DNA from: Novosphingobium capsulatum NBRC 12533
GTDB lineage: Bacteria; Pseudomonadota; Alphaproteobacteria; Sphingomonadales; Sphingomonadaceae
Direction of reading: 5' to 3'
Assembly (NCBI RefSeq): GCF_001598375.1
Contig: NZ_BCYV01000016.1
Coordinates: 1-64,000 of the forward strand
Length of the DNA: 64,000 nucleotides
Shown here: in pieces, positions 8,075 to 16,004 of the stretch
How the letters are laid out: each line of letters opens with the position of its first letter
How positions within the stretch are numbered: position 1 is the first letter of the stretch
The notes under the pieces: model-generated
The model's input: only the letters and a program-made list of their open reading frames with translations
Databases searched by the model: none
What the model was told of the DNA's origin: nothing
Translations under genes and position numbers: made by a program

Positions 8075-9367
8075 ATGGCCCTTGCCCCCGATCTTGCTGC
8101 GGGCACCCATCCCGATGGCCCCGACGGAGCCGCCCATATCGATGCCCCGCAGCTGCAGGTCTTCGTCATTGGGCTGTTCTTCATCTTCGGCGGGATCACG
8201 TCGCTCAACGACGTGATCATTCCCAAGCTCAAGGAGCTTTTCACGCTGAACTACACCCAGGCCATGCTGGTGCAGTTCTGCTTCTTCACCGCCTATGCCG
8301 TGATCGGCATTCCCGGTGCCCGCCTGGTCAAGCGCATCGGCTATATGTGTGGCGCGGTGGTGGGCCTGCTCACGATGATGGCCGGCTGCCTGCTGTTCAT
8401 CCCGGCCTCGCAAAGCGCCACCTATGGCGTGTTCCTACTGGCGCTGTTCGTGCTGGCGAGCGGCGTGGTCGTGGTCCAGGTCGTGGCCAACCCGCTGATT
8501 TCGCTGCTCGGGCCGGCACGTACCGCGTCCAGCCGGTTGACCTTTGCGCAAGGCTTCAACTCGCTGGGCACCACGCTGTTTCCCTGGTTCGGCGCCGCGC
8601 TGATCCTGGGCAGCCTGGCCAAGGTTTCGGCCGCCGATCTCACCGGCCCGGCGCTCGATGCCTATCGCACGGCGGAAAGCGGTGCGATCGTGAAGGGCTA
8701 CATCGGCCTGGCCGTCGCCCTTGCGGTGGTTGCTGCCGTGGTGTGGTCGTTCCGCAACCGCCTGCCTGCTGAAAAGCATGCCGAAAGCGCCGGCCTTGCC
8801 GGGCTCGACCTGCTCAAGCGTCCGCGCTTCGGCTTTGGCGCGCTGTGCATCTTCCTCTATGTCGGTGCCGAAGTCTCGATCGGCTCGCTGATCGTCAACT
8901 ATCTGCGCCAGGCGCATGTCATGGGCCTGGAAGAAGCTGCCGCCGGCAAGCTGATCAGCGTGTACTGGGGCGGGGCGATGATCGGCCGCTTCATCGGCTC
9001 GGCCGTCCTGCGCAAGGTTTCGCCGGGCAAGGCGCTCGCCTGCAACGCTATCCTTGCCATCGCGTTGATAGCGCTGTCTACCCACACCAATGGCCTGCTT
9101 TCGGGCTACAGCCTGCTCGCCATCGGCCTGATGAACTCGATCATGTTCCCCACGATCTTCAGCCTCGCCTGCGAAAAGCTGGGATCGCGCGCGGCCGATG
9201 GTTCGGGCATCATCAACGTGGCGATCTTTGGTGGCGCGGTGCTGCCGCTGCTGACCGGCGGCGTTGCCGACGTGACGCACAGCCTGGCGCTGGCCCTGGT
9301 CATTCCGGCGGTCTGCTATGCCGTGATCGCCAGCTATGGCTGGTATGCGCGGCGCCCGGTGGCGTGA
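8075..9367 (+). CDS. FucP/GluP-family sugar:H+ symporter (MFS)
   Basis: 430 residues with about twelve membrane helices. Family marks of the fucose/glucose/galactose permeases are visible: FFIFGGITSLNDVIIPKLKE in the first helix and the VVVVQVVANPLISLLGP stretch that matches the conserved VAANP motif. A good ribosome site (GGAGAG) lies 9 bases before the ATG. It is 24 bases after the GH3 beta-glucosidase and probably imports the glucose that enzyme releases. It is the last gene of the beta-glucan locus and is followed by a terminator. Confidence 0.92.
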   Translation: MALAPDLAAGTHPDGPDGAAHIDAPQLQVFVIGLFFIFGGITSLNDVIIPKLKELFTLNYTQAMLVQFCFFTAYAVIGIPGARLVKRIGYMCGAVVGLLTMMAGCLLFIPASQSATYGVFLLALFVLASGVVVVQVVANPLISLLGPARTASSRLTFAQGFNSLGTTLFPWFGAALILGSLAKVSAADLTGPALDAYRTAESGAIVKGYIGLAVALAVVAAVVWSFRNRLPAEKHAESAGLAGLDLLKRPRFGFGALCIFLYVGAEVSIGSLIVNYLRQAHVMGLEEAAAGKLISVYWGGAMIGRFIGSAVLRKVSPGKALACNAILAIALIALSTHTNGLLSGYSLLAIGLMNSIMFPTIFSLACEKLGSRAADGSGIINVAIFGGAVLPLLTGGVADVTHSLALALVIPAVCYAVIASYGWYARRPVA

Positions 9368-9407
9368 TCGCGCCAGCCTGACAAACCTGCCAGTTGCATG
9401 CACTGCC

Positions 9408-9442
9408 AAGGGGCGCGACCATCAGGTCGTGCCCCTTTTTTT
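9408..9442 (+). terminator. Intrinsic terminator of the beta-glucan locus
   Basis: An 11-base stem (GGGGCGCGACC pairing with GGTCGTGCCCC, one G-U pair) with an ATCA loop is followed directly by seven T residues. It lies 41 bases after the permease stop and separates this locus from the valine operon. Confidence 0.92.
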
Positions 9443-9549
9443 GCACAACCGATGCGACCAAAAAGGCATTTGTGCCGCTACCGGCGCTGGGCCATGGTGC
9501 CCGCCAAACAGAAACACCGCGTTTAGATGCGGGAGCAGGAGCGCCCTTG

Positions 9550-10692
9550 ATGTCTCAGGCTTTTGCCCTGACCGAAGACCAGCTTGCCATCCAGGACATG
9601 ACACGCCGGTTCACCGCCGATGAGATTACCCCCCATGCCGCGCGCTGGGATGAAGAGCATATTTTCCCGCGCGAGGTGATCCGCGCCACTGGCGAACTGG
9701 GCCTGGGCGGCATCTATGTGTCCGAAGCCGGCGGCGGGGTGGGCCTCGGCCGCCTCGAAGCGGCCCTGGTGTTCGAGGCGATGTCCTATGGCTGCCCCAC
9801 CACGGCCGCGTTCCTGTCGATCCACAACATGGCCGCCTGGATGCTCGACAGCTATGGGCCAGACGCGCTCAAGGCCCAGCACCTGCCCGGCCTCCTGGCG
9901 ATGGACAAGTTGGGCTCCTATTGCCTGACCGAGCCTGGCTCCGGGTCCGATGCCGCAGCGCTCGCCACCACGGCGCGGCGCGATGGCGATGATTATGTGA
10001 TCAATGGAACGAAGCAGTTCATTTCCGGCGGCGGGGTGAACGATATCTACCTGATCATGGTGCGCACCGGTGAGGACGGCCCGCGCGGCATTTCTTGCGT
10101 GCTGGTGGAAAAGGACACACCGGGCCTTTCCTTCGGCGCACCCGAACGCAAGCTGGGCTGGAATGCCTCGCCCACCGCGCAGGTGATCCTGGAAAACGTG
10201 CGCGTGCCGGTCACCAACCGTTTGGGCGCGGAGGGCGAAGGCTTCCGCATCGCCATGGCCGGGCTCGACGGCGGGCGGCTCAATATCGGTGCCTGCTCGC
10301 TGGGCGGGGCGCAGCGCTGCCTGGATGAAGCCATCGCTTATGTGAAGGAACGCCGCCAATTCGGCCGCGCCGTGGCCGAATTCCAGAATACCCAGTTCGT
10401 GCTGGCCGACATGGCCACCGAACTGGAAGCCGCACGCGCGCTGCTCTATCTGGCCGCAGCTAAGGTTACCGCCGGCGCGCCCGACAAGACGCGCTTTTCC
10501 GCCATGGCCAAGCGCTTTGCCACCGATACCGGCTCGGCCGTGGTCGATCGCGCGCTGCAACTGTTTGGCGGCTATGGCTATCTGCGCGATTACCCGATCG
10601 AGCGGTTCTGGCGCGACCTGCGCGTGCACCGCATCCTGGAAGGAACCAACGAAGTCATGCGCCTGATCGTCGGCCGGGACCTGCTGCAATGA
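9550..10692 (+). CDS. Isobutyryl-CoA dehydrogenase (acyl-CoA dehydrogenase family)
   Basis: 380 residues, normal for an acyl-CoA dehydrogenase. It shows the two family signatures YCLTEPGSGSDA and the C-terminal QLFGGYGYLRDYPIERFWRD, and the catalytic base Glu364 in LEGTNEVMR. The segment LSIHNMAAWMLDSYG is characteristic of isobutyryl-CoA dehydrogenases. It oxidises isobutyryl-CoA to methacrylyl-CoA in valine breakdown, passing electrons to ETF. The ATG at 9550 has an AGGAG 9 bases upstream; earlier in-frame starts run into the terminator. The next gene overlaps by 4 bases. Confidence 0.9.
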   Translation: MSQAFALTEDQLAIQDMTRRFTADEITPHAARWDEEHIFPREVIRATGELGLGGIYVSEAGGGVGLGRLEAALVFEAMSYGCPTTAAFLSIHNMAAWMLDSYGPDALKAQHLPGLLAMDKLGSYCLTEPGSGSDAAALATTARRDGDDYVINGTKQFISGGGVNDIYLIMVRTGEDGPRGISCVLVEKDTPGLSFGAPERKLGWNASPTAQVILENVRVPVTNRLGAEGEGFRIAMAGLDGGRLNIGACSLGGAQRCLDEAIAYVKERRQFGRAVAEFQNTQFVLADMATELEAARALLYLAAAKVTAGAPDKTRFSAMAKRFATDTGSAVVDRALQLFGGYGYLRDYPIERFWRDLRVHRILEGTNEVMRLIVGRDLLQ

Positions 10693-11756
10693 CCCCTGAT
10701 GTGATCGTGCGCCGCGATGGCGCGGCCGGCATCCTCTCGCTCAACCGCCCGCGCGCCATCCATGCGCTGACCCTGCCGATGGTCAGGGCGATGACCGATG
10801 CCTTGCTCGCCTGGCAGGATGATCCGGCGATCACCGCTGTGATTATCGATCATGCCGTCGCCCCCGATGGCGATCCCAAGCTGTCGCGCGGGTTCTGTGC
10901 CGGGGGCGACATCGCCCTGCTGCGCGGCTCTGCGCTGGAAGACGGCGGCGCGGCGGGGCGTGATTTCTTCTTTCACGAATACCGCCTTAACCACCTGCTG
11001 TTCACCTATGCCAAGCCGGTGGTGGCTTTCATGGATGGCATCACCATGGGCGGGGGCGTGGGCATCTCGCAGCCGGCGCGCTGGCGTGTGGCCACGGCCA
11101 AGACGCGGCTGGCCATGCCCGAAACCGGGATCGGCCTGTTTCCTGACGTGGGCGGTGGCTGGTATCTGTCGCGCCTGGAAGGGCGGCTGGGCCAATACCT
11201 GGCGCTGACCGGGGCGCGGCTCGATGGCGCGGAATGCCTGTGGGCCGGGCTTGCCACGCACTATCTGGATGACAGCGCGCTGGCGAAGGCTAAGGCGCAG
11301 ATCGCGGCTGGCGAGAGCGTCGGGGCTGCGCTCGATGCGCTGTCGGCCACGCCCGGGCCGGCGCCGATTGCGGCCCATGCCGATGATATCGCGCGCCATT
11401 TCATCCATGACAACCTGGCTGAAACGCTGGCTTCGCTGGCCCGCGATCCCGGCAGTTTCGCCCAGGCGACGCTGGCCACACTCGCCACGCGGTCGCCGTT
11501 TTCCTGCGCGGTGTCGCTGCTGCAGTTCGCCACCAGCCTGGCCCTGCCCGATTTTGCCGCGAACATGGCGATGGAATACCGCATCGGCGGGCGCATGATC
11601 GTGCGGCCCGATTTTGCCGAGGGCGTGCGCGCGGTGATCGTTGACAAGGACAATGCCCCGCGCTGGAACCCGGCCAGCGCCGCTGACGTGGCGCCCGCCG
11701 AACTCGACGCGATCTTTGCGCCCCTGCCGCATCAAGAGGAATGGACCCCGCTATGA
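10689..11756 (+). CDS. 3-hydroxyisobutyryl-CoA hydrolase
   Basis: 355 residues of the crotonase fold, longer than ordinary hydratases as expected for [17 protein letters not shown] and [13 protein letters not shown] form the oxyanion and CoA-binding region. The motif [20 protein letters not shown] is diagnostic of the hydrolase subgroup. It frees 3-hydroxyisobutyrate from its CoA ester. The gene starts in the stop of the dehydrogenase gene (ATGA) and ends in the start of the next gene (ATGA), giving a fully coupled operon. Confidence 0.93.
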   Translation: MTPDVIVRRDGAAGILSLNRPRAIHALTLPMVRAMTDALLAWQDDPAITAVIIDHAVAPDGDPKLSRGFCAGGDIALLRGSALEDGGAAGRDFFFHEYRLNHLLFTYAKPVVAFMDGITMGGGVGISQPARWRVATAKTRLAMPETGIGLFPDVGGGWYLSRLEGRLGQYLALTGARLDGAECLWAGLATHYLDDSALAKAKAQIAAGESVGAALDALSATPGPAPIAAHADDIARHFIHDNLAETLASLARDPGSFAQATLATLATRSPFSCAVSLLQFATSLALPDFAANMAMEYRIGGRMIVRPDFAEGVRAVIVDKDNAPRWNPASAADVAPAELDAIFAPLPHQEEWTPL

Positions 11757-12535
11757 GCTTTGAAACGATCCTGGTCGAAACCCAGGGGCCGGTCACGCTG
11801 ATCACGCTCAACCGCCCGCAGGCCCTTAATGCGTTGAGCAGCCAGGTCCTGGCCGATCTGATCGCTGCCTTCGCCGCGTTCGAGGCCGACCCGGCCCAGC
11901 GCTGCGCGGTGCTGACCGGCAGCGGCGACAAGGCCTTTGCCGCCGGAGCCGATATCAAGGAAATGGCCGACAAGCCGGCAGCGGCGTTCTATGCCGAAGA
12001 CTTTTTCGAAGGCTGGACAAGCAAGCTGGTCAAGGCCACCCGCAAGCCGTGGATCGCGGCGGTCAACGGCTTTGCCTTGGGCGGCGGTTGCGAACTGGCA
12101 ATGATGGCCGATTTCATCATCGCCAGCGACAATGCCAAGTTCGGCCAGCCGGAAATCAAGCTGGGTGTGGCGCCGGGCATGGGCGGTTCGCAGCGCCTAG
12201 CCCGCGCCGTGGGCAAGGCCAAGGCGATGGACATGTGCCTGACCGGGCGCATGATGGACGCGGCCGAGGCCGAACGCGGCGGCCTGGTCAGCCGCGTGGT
12301 GCCCCATGCCGATCTCATGGCCGAAGCGCTCAAGACCGCGCAGGCGATTGCTGGCATGCCCCCGCTGGCGGCGATGATGAACAAGGAAATGGTCAACCTG
12401 GCGTTCGAAACCACGCTCGACCAGGGTCTCCTGGCTGAACGCCGCATGTTCCAGGTGCTCACCGCCACGCAGGACAAGGCCGAAGGTATGGCCGCCTTCG
12501 TCGAAAAGCGCCCCGCCAACTGGCAGGGCCGCTGA
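11753..12535 (+). CDS. Enoyl-CoA hydratase
   Basis: 260 residues with the crotonase signature. AGADIKEM forms the oxyanion hole. Both catalytic glutamates are present: one in GGGCELAMM, one in [14 protein letters not shown]. In this operon it would hydrate methacrylyl-CoA to 3-hydroxyisobutyryl-CoA. The start at 11753 overlaps the upstream stop (ATGA) and has AGAGGA at suitable distance. The ATG 12 bases earlier lies directly on the ribosome site and is unlikely to be used. Confidence 0.93.
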   Translation: MSFETILVETQGPVTLITLNRPQALNALSSQVLADLIAAFAAFEADPAQRCAVLTGSGDKAFAAGADIKEMADKPAAAFYAEDFFEGWTSKLVKATRKPWIAAVNGFALGGGCELAMMADFIIASDNAKFGQPEIKLGVAPGMGGSQRLARAVGKAKAMDMCLTGRMMDAAEAERGGLVSRVVPHADLMAEALKTAQAIAGMPPLAAMMNKEMVNLAFETTLDQGLLAERRMFQVLTATQDKAEGMAAFVEKRPANWQGR

Positions 12536-12566
12536 ACCTAACGAAACCATAACGGGAGAGGCTGCC

Positions 12567-13439
12567 ATGGCGGCAATTGCATTCATTGGCCTGGGCAACA
12601 TGGGCGGCGGCATGGCCGCCAACCTGGCAAAGGCCGGGCACGCCGTGCGCGCGTTCGATCTTTCGGCGCCCGCGCTGGCCGCCGCGCAGGAAGCGGGCTG
12701 CACGCCCTGTTCCACCGTGGCCGATGCCGTGACCGGCGCCGATGTGGTGGTGACGATGCTGCCCAACGGGGCGATCGTGGGTGACGTGATCGAAAACCAG
12801 GTGATCGGCACGGCGCCTGCCGGCGCGCTGCTGATCGATTGCTCCACCATCGATGTTGCCACCGCGCGCCGCCTGGCCGAGGTGGCCAGCGCGGCAGGCC
12901 ATCCCATTGTCGATGCGCCGGTTTCGGGCGGCATCGCGGCGGCGCGGGGCGGCACGCTGACTTTCATGGTCGGCGGCACCGACCAGGCCTTTGCCGCCGC
13001 GCAGCCGATCCTGGCGGCAATGGGCAAGGCGGTGATCCATGCCGGGGCGGACGGCGCGGGGCAGGCGGCCAAGATCTGCAACAACATGCTGCTGGGCGCG
13101 ACCATGGTGGCGACGTGCGAAAGCTTCCGCCTCGCCGAGCGGCTGGGCCTTGATCTCCAGACCTTTTACGACATCGCGTCAAAGGCGTCGGGCCAATCGT
13201 GGTCGATGACCAGCTATTGCCCGGTGCCGGGCGTGGGGCCGCAGACCCCGGCGGACAATGACTACCAGGGCGGCTTTGCCACTGCGCTGATGCTCAAGGA
13301 CCTGCGCCTGGCGATGGGCGCAGCGCAGGAAGCCGGCGCGCCGGTGCCGATGGGGCACCTGGCGGAAAAGCTTTATGCCGCCTTTGCCGCCGATGGCCAT
13401 GCTGACCGCGATTTTTCGGCGATCATCAAGACGCTTTGA
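12567..13439 (+). CDS. mmsB: 3-hydroxyisobutyrate dehydrogenase
   Basis: 290 residues of the beta-hydroxyacid dehydrogenase family. The NAD-binding GLGNMGGGMA lies near residue 8, the substrate loop is PVSGGIAAARGGTLTFMVGG, and the catalytic lysine is in GAGQAAKICNNM. It oxidises 3-hydroxyisobutyrate to methylmalonate semialdehyde. A GGGAGAGG ribosome site precedes the ATG. The semialdehyde dehydrogenase (mmsA) that would complete the pathway is not in the window. A hairpin repeat follows the stop and may end the transcript. Confidence 0.94.
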   Translation: MAAIAFIGLGNMGGGMAANLAKAGHAVRAFDLSAPALAAAQEAGCTPCSTVADAVTGADVVVTMLPNGAIVGDVIENQVIGTAPAGALLIDCSTIDVATARRLAEVASAAGHPIVDAPVSGGIAAARGGTLTFMVGGTDQAFAAAQPILAAMGKAVIHAGADGAGQAAKICNNMLLGATMVATCESFRLAERLGLDLQTFYDIASKASGQSWSMTSYCPVPGVGPQTPADNDYQGGFATALMLKDLRLAMGAAQEAGAPVPMGHLAEKLYAAFAADGHADRDFSAIIKTL

Positions 13440-13462
13440 CCTCTGAGCGGGGAGCTTGGCCT

Positions 13463-13508
13463 CCACCACCCCCCGGCCCCCTCCTCTTCAGAGGAGGGGG
13501 GGGTGGTG
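13463..13508. repeat. Palindromic intergenic repeat, single-hairpin copy
   Basis: CCACCACC at the left and GGTGGTG at the right bound an 11-base perfect stem (CCCCCTCCTCT / AGAGGAGGGGG) with a two-base loop. Two longer relatives occur at 46758-46857 and 56750-56839. This copy lies between two convergent genes and may also act as a bidirectional terminator. No transposase is near. It resembles the REP-type elements of other bacteria in size and placement. Confidence 0.8.
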
Positions 13509-13516
13509 CAAAGCAA

Positions 13517-15991
13517 TCAACCCGCCGGCAAGGTCACCTTGGCCTGGGGTGCATCGCGCAGGCGCAGATGCAAGGCGCCATCGGCCGGGCGGGGCACTTT
13601 CAGGCTCGATCCGGTAAAGCCGGGCTGCACTGTTGCCGCGCGGGTGAAATCGCCATCGGCGCCCACGGCATCAAGCAGGAACAGGTTGCGCCCGGTCAGC
13701 GTGCAGGGCAGCGAGCCGCCACTGTCGCAGGCAAAGCCGGTGATGCGCGGCAGGCGCGCCAGCGTGGCAAGCGGCTGCCATGCACCCAACTGGCCATCGG
13801 CCTTGACCAGGCGATAGCGCAGCGGGCCAAAGCTGGCCGCCGGCAGATCGCTGGCGCGCATCGTGGCGACCAGCACCGTGGGGTCGGTGGCCATCAGGCC
13901 CTTGGCCGTGGTCAGGCGCAACCCGCTCTGGCTGCCGGCCGGAGCCACCTCGATCGCATCGCCGCTGCCCAGCACGGTATTGGCGCCAGCGCGCACCGAG
14001 AAAACCAGCTCGGCGTCTTCGGGCAGCAGGTCGTCAGAGGCAAAGCGCAGGGGCCGCGTGCCGGGTGGCACGGGCGCGGCGTTGACCGTGCGACTGATCA
14101 GGTCGATGCGCGGCCGCGCGGGGCCGATCTTGATCGACACGGTCTGGGTGCGGCCATCGTCCAGCTTGATCTGTGCCTTGGCCGCCGTGCCGGCGTCACC
14201 GGCGCGGGTGTTGCCGCTCGTCGCCAGATGCAGGCGGTCGATCCGCCCGTCGCGCACCAGGCCATCGGGGCGGAACTCAACATCGCCCAGCGTCAGCGCC
14301 ACCACCTGTTCCAGGCGCTGGCCGGTGATCATCGCCTCGCTGTCGCCCGCGCGGATATCGACCGAATCGATCCGGCTGCTTTCCGCCCGCGCGCGCAGCG
14401 TGACATTGGCGGGCGTGCCCAGGCTCTGCTGGTGAATGTCCAGGCGCACTTCGCCGGTTTCACCCTCGGCCAAGGGCACGGTGACGGCCAGGTGCGTGGC
14501 ATCGATCGCGCGATAGGTCACGCTGCGGCCGGTGGCGCTGTTGCCGATGCGCAGGCTGACATCATCGACGCAGCCCGGTGCCGCGCCTTCCAGGATCACT
14601 TCGTTGTCGCGCCCGGCCACCAGTGGCCCGGTGGCATTGGCGGCGCGTGTCCAAGGCCCGCCATCGGGGCGCTGCACTACATAATCGGGCCCGTCGAACG
14701 TGTCGAAGCCCCAGCGGCCGTGCATGTGCATGGTCAGCGTGGCGCCGGGCGGCAGGCTATCGGCGACCACGGCATAGCCGCCAAGGTCTGCCCGCGGGGC
14801 CAAGGGATATTCGCGCGTCGATCCATCGGTGGCGGTCACTTTCACCGCCATGTCGTGGGCAAAGCCGGTGGCAAAGACCAGCGGCGCTCCTTCCACTGGT
14901 AGGACCAGGGCATTGCCCGGCGCGCAGATCGGGCCCTTGGTGGGATTGCGCAACTGCGGCGGGCTGTCTGCCCCGATCGCCGGCATGGCCATGACCATCA
15001 CCGACTTGGGCTTGTTGAACGAGGGCGCGCTGTTGAGCTTGAGCGAGGCGGTCTCGCCCTTGAGTTCGGACAGCGTCGGCAGATAGTTGAACTGCGGGTT
15101 GCTGAACGCGCCGAACAGCTTGGCCAGATCACGCACCACGCCGATATAGGGGCTGTAGAGGCCGGCACCGCCCTGTTGCGTGGTGCTGAGCGAGAGCGCC
15201 AGCGTGGTCGGCGCGCCGGTCAGCGTGTCGGTCAGCGAATTGGTGTGGATGTCGCTGAGTACCAGGGTGTCGCGATCTTCCACCAGGCACGAGGCCTGCT
15301 GGTCCACCACCTTGGTCAGGCATTCCTCGTTCAGCTTGATCGACAGGCTGCGCGCCAGCGTCGGCGCCATGCGCTGCAGGTCTTCAGGGTGGGTGGCATT
15401 GTCGCCATTGATCGCGTTGATGAAGGCGATCAGGCGCGCATGATCGAGCGAGGCCTGGTTGAGATCCTGGCTGGCGCGCACGAACTCACCCGGCTTGCCG
15501 CGCACCGCATCCACCAGCGTGCCTTGCGCACCGCTGGTTTCCGGCACGATCAGCACCACCATCTGGCGCGCGCCCTTGGGCACGGTCAGGTTGAGCGAAT
15601 GCTCGTTCGCCTTGTCCTTCCACGTGCGCGCCACGCCGATCCATTCGCGTGGCGGCGGGTTGGTGGCGCCGCGCAGGAACGCCGAAACCACCATCAGGTG
15701 CGCGCCCTGGTCCCCAGGCAGCGCGGCCGAAATGCGCAGGGTATCGCCTTCGGCCAGGCTGGGCACGCTGCTGATCGGCAGGTCCTGGCCATTGCGGGTG
15801 ACCATCACCTTGATATCCGGCCCGATCAGCTCAAAGCGGGAATCGGCGGCCCTGGCGCCGTTCATCGGCACTGCAGCGGCCAAACCGGCCAAACCGGCCA
15901 GTGCCAGTGCCGAAGCGGCAGTGCGGAAACGAGAAAGGCCCGGTGCAAAGGATCTGGCAAACATCATCTGCGATTGTGTCCGCTGTGCCAT
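13517..15991 (-). CDS. Exported protein of unknown function in the TonB receptor operon
   Basis: 824 residues from the ATG at 15991, 13 bases after the preceding gene; a later start (two ATG codons at about 15961-15966) is possible. The N-terminus is a signal peptide ending near NGARA-AD. The body is beta-rich and hydrophilic, with a helical stretch at about 140-240 and three cysteines within it (EECLTKV, QASCLVED). Repeated segments such as DEVILEGAAPGCVDDVSL and SEAMITGQRLEQVVALTLGD suggest TIG/IPT-like beta-sandwich modules, with another near the C-terminus (TGFACDSGGSLPCTLTGRNL). I recognise no enzyme motif. Position in the operon suggests a periplasmic or surface protein linked to glycan uptake, but this is inference only. 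Confidence 0.75.
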   Translation of the reverse strand: MAQRTQSQMMFARSFAPGLSRFRTAASALALAGLAGLAAAVPMNGARAADSRFELIGPDIKVMVTRNGQDLPISSVPSLAEGDTLRISAALPGDQGAHLMVVSAFLRGATNPPPREWIGVARTWKDKANEHSLNLTVPKGARQMVVLIVPETSGAQGTLVDAVRGKPGEFVRASQDLNQASLDHARLIAFINAINGDNATHPEDLQRMAPTLARSLSIKLNEECLTKVVDQQASCLVEDRDTLVLSDIHTNSLTDTLTGAPTTLALSLSTTQQGGAGLYSPYIGVVRDLAKLFGAFSNPQFNYLPTLSELKGETASLKLNSAPSFNKPKSVMVMAMPAIGADSPPQLRNPTKGPICAPGNALVLPVEGAPLVFATGFAHDMAVKVTATDGSTREYPLAPRADLGGYAVVADSLPPGATLTMHMHGRWGFDTFDGPDYVVQRPDGGPWTRAANATGPLVAGRDNEVILEGAAPGCVDDVSLRIGNSATGRSVTYRAIDATHLAVTVPLAEGETGEVRLDIHQQSLGTPANVTLRARAESSRIDSVDIRAGDSEAMITGQRLEQVVALTLGDVEFRPDGLVRDGRIDRLHLATSGNTRAGDAGTAAKAQIKLDDGRTQTVSIKIGPARPRIDLISRTVNAAPVPPGTRPLRFASDDLLPEDAELVFSVRAGANTVLGSGDAIEVAPAGSQSGLRLTTAKGLMATDPTVLVATMRASDLPAASFGPLRYRLVKADGQLGAWQPLATLARLPRITGFACDSGGSLPCTLTGRNLFLLDAVGADGDFTRAATVQPGFTGSSLKVPRPADGALHLRLRDAPQAKVTLPAG

Positions 15992-16004
15992 GAAGGTCAA
16001 GGAA

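Noticed and set aside
13463..13508. Simple intrinsic terminator of the valine operon
   Set aside because: The stem is strong, but no T-run follows and the same sequence recurs at two other loci, so a dispersed repeat explains it better; it may still stop transcription.
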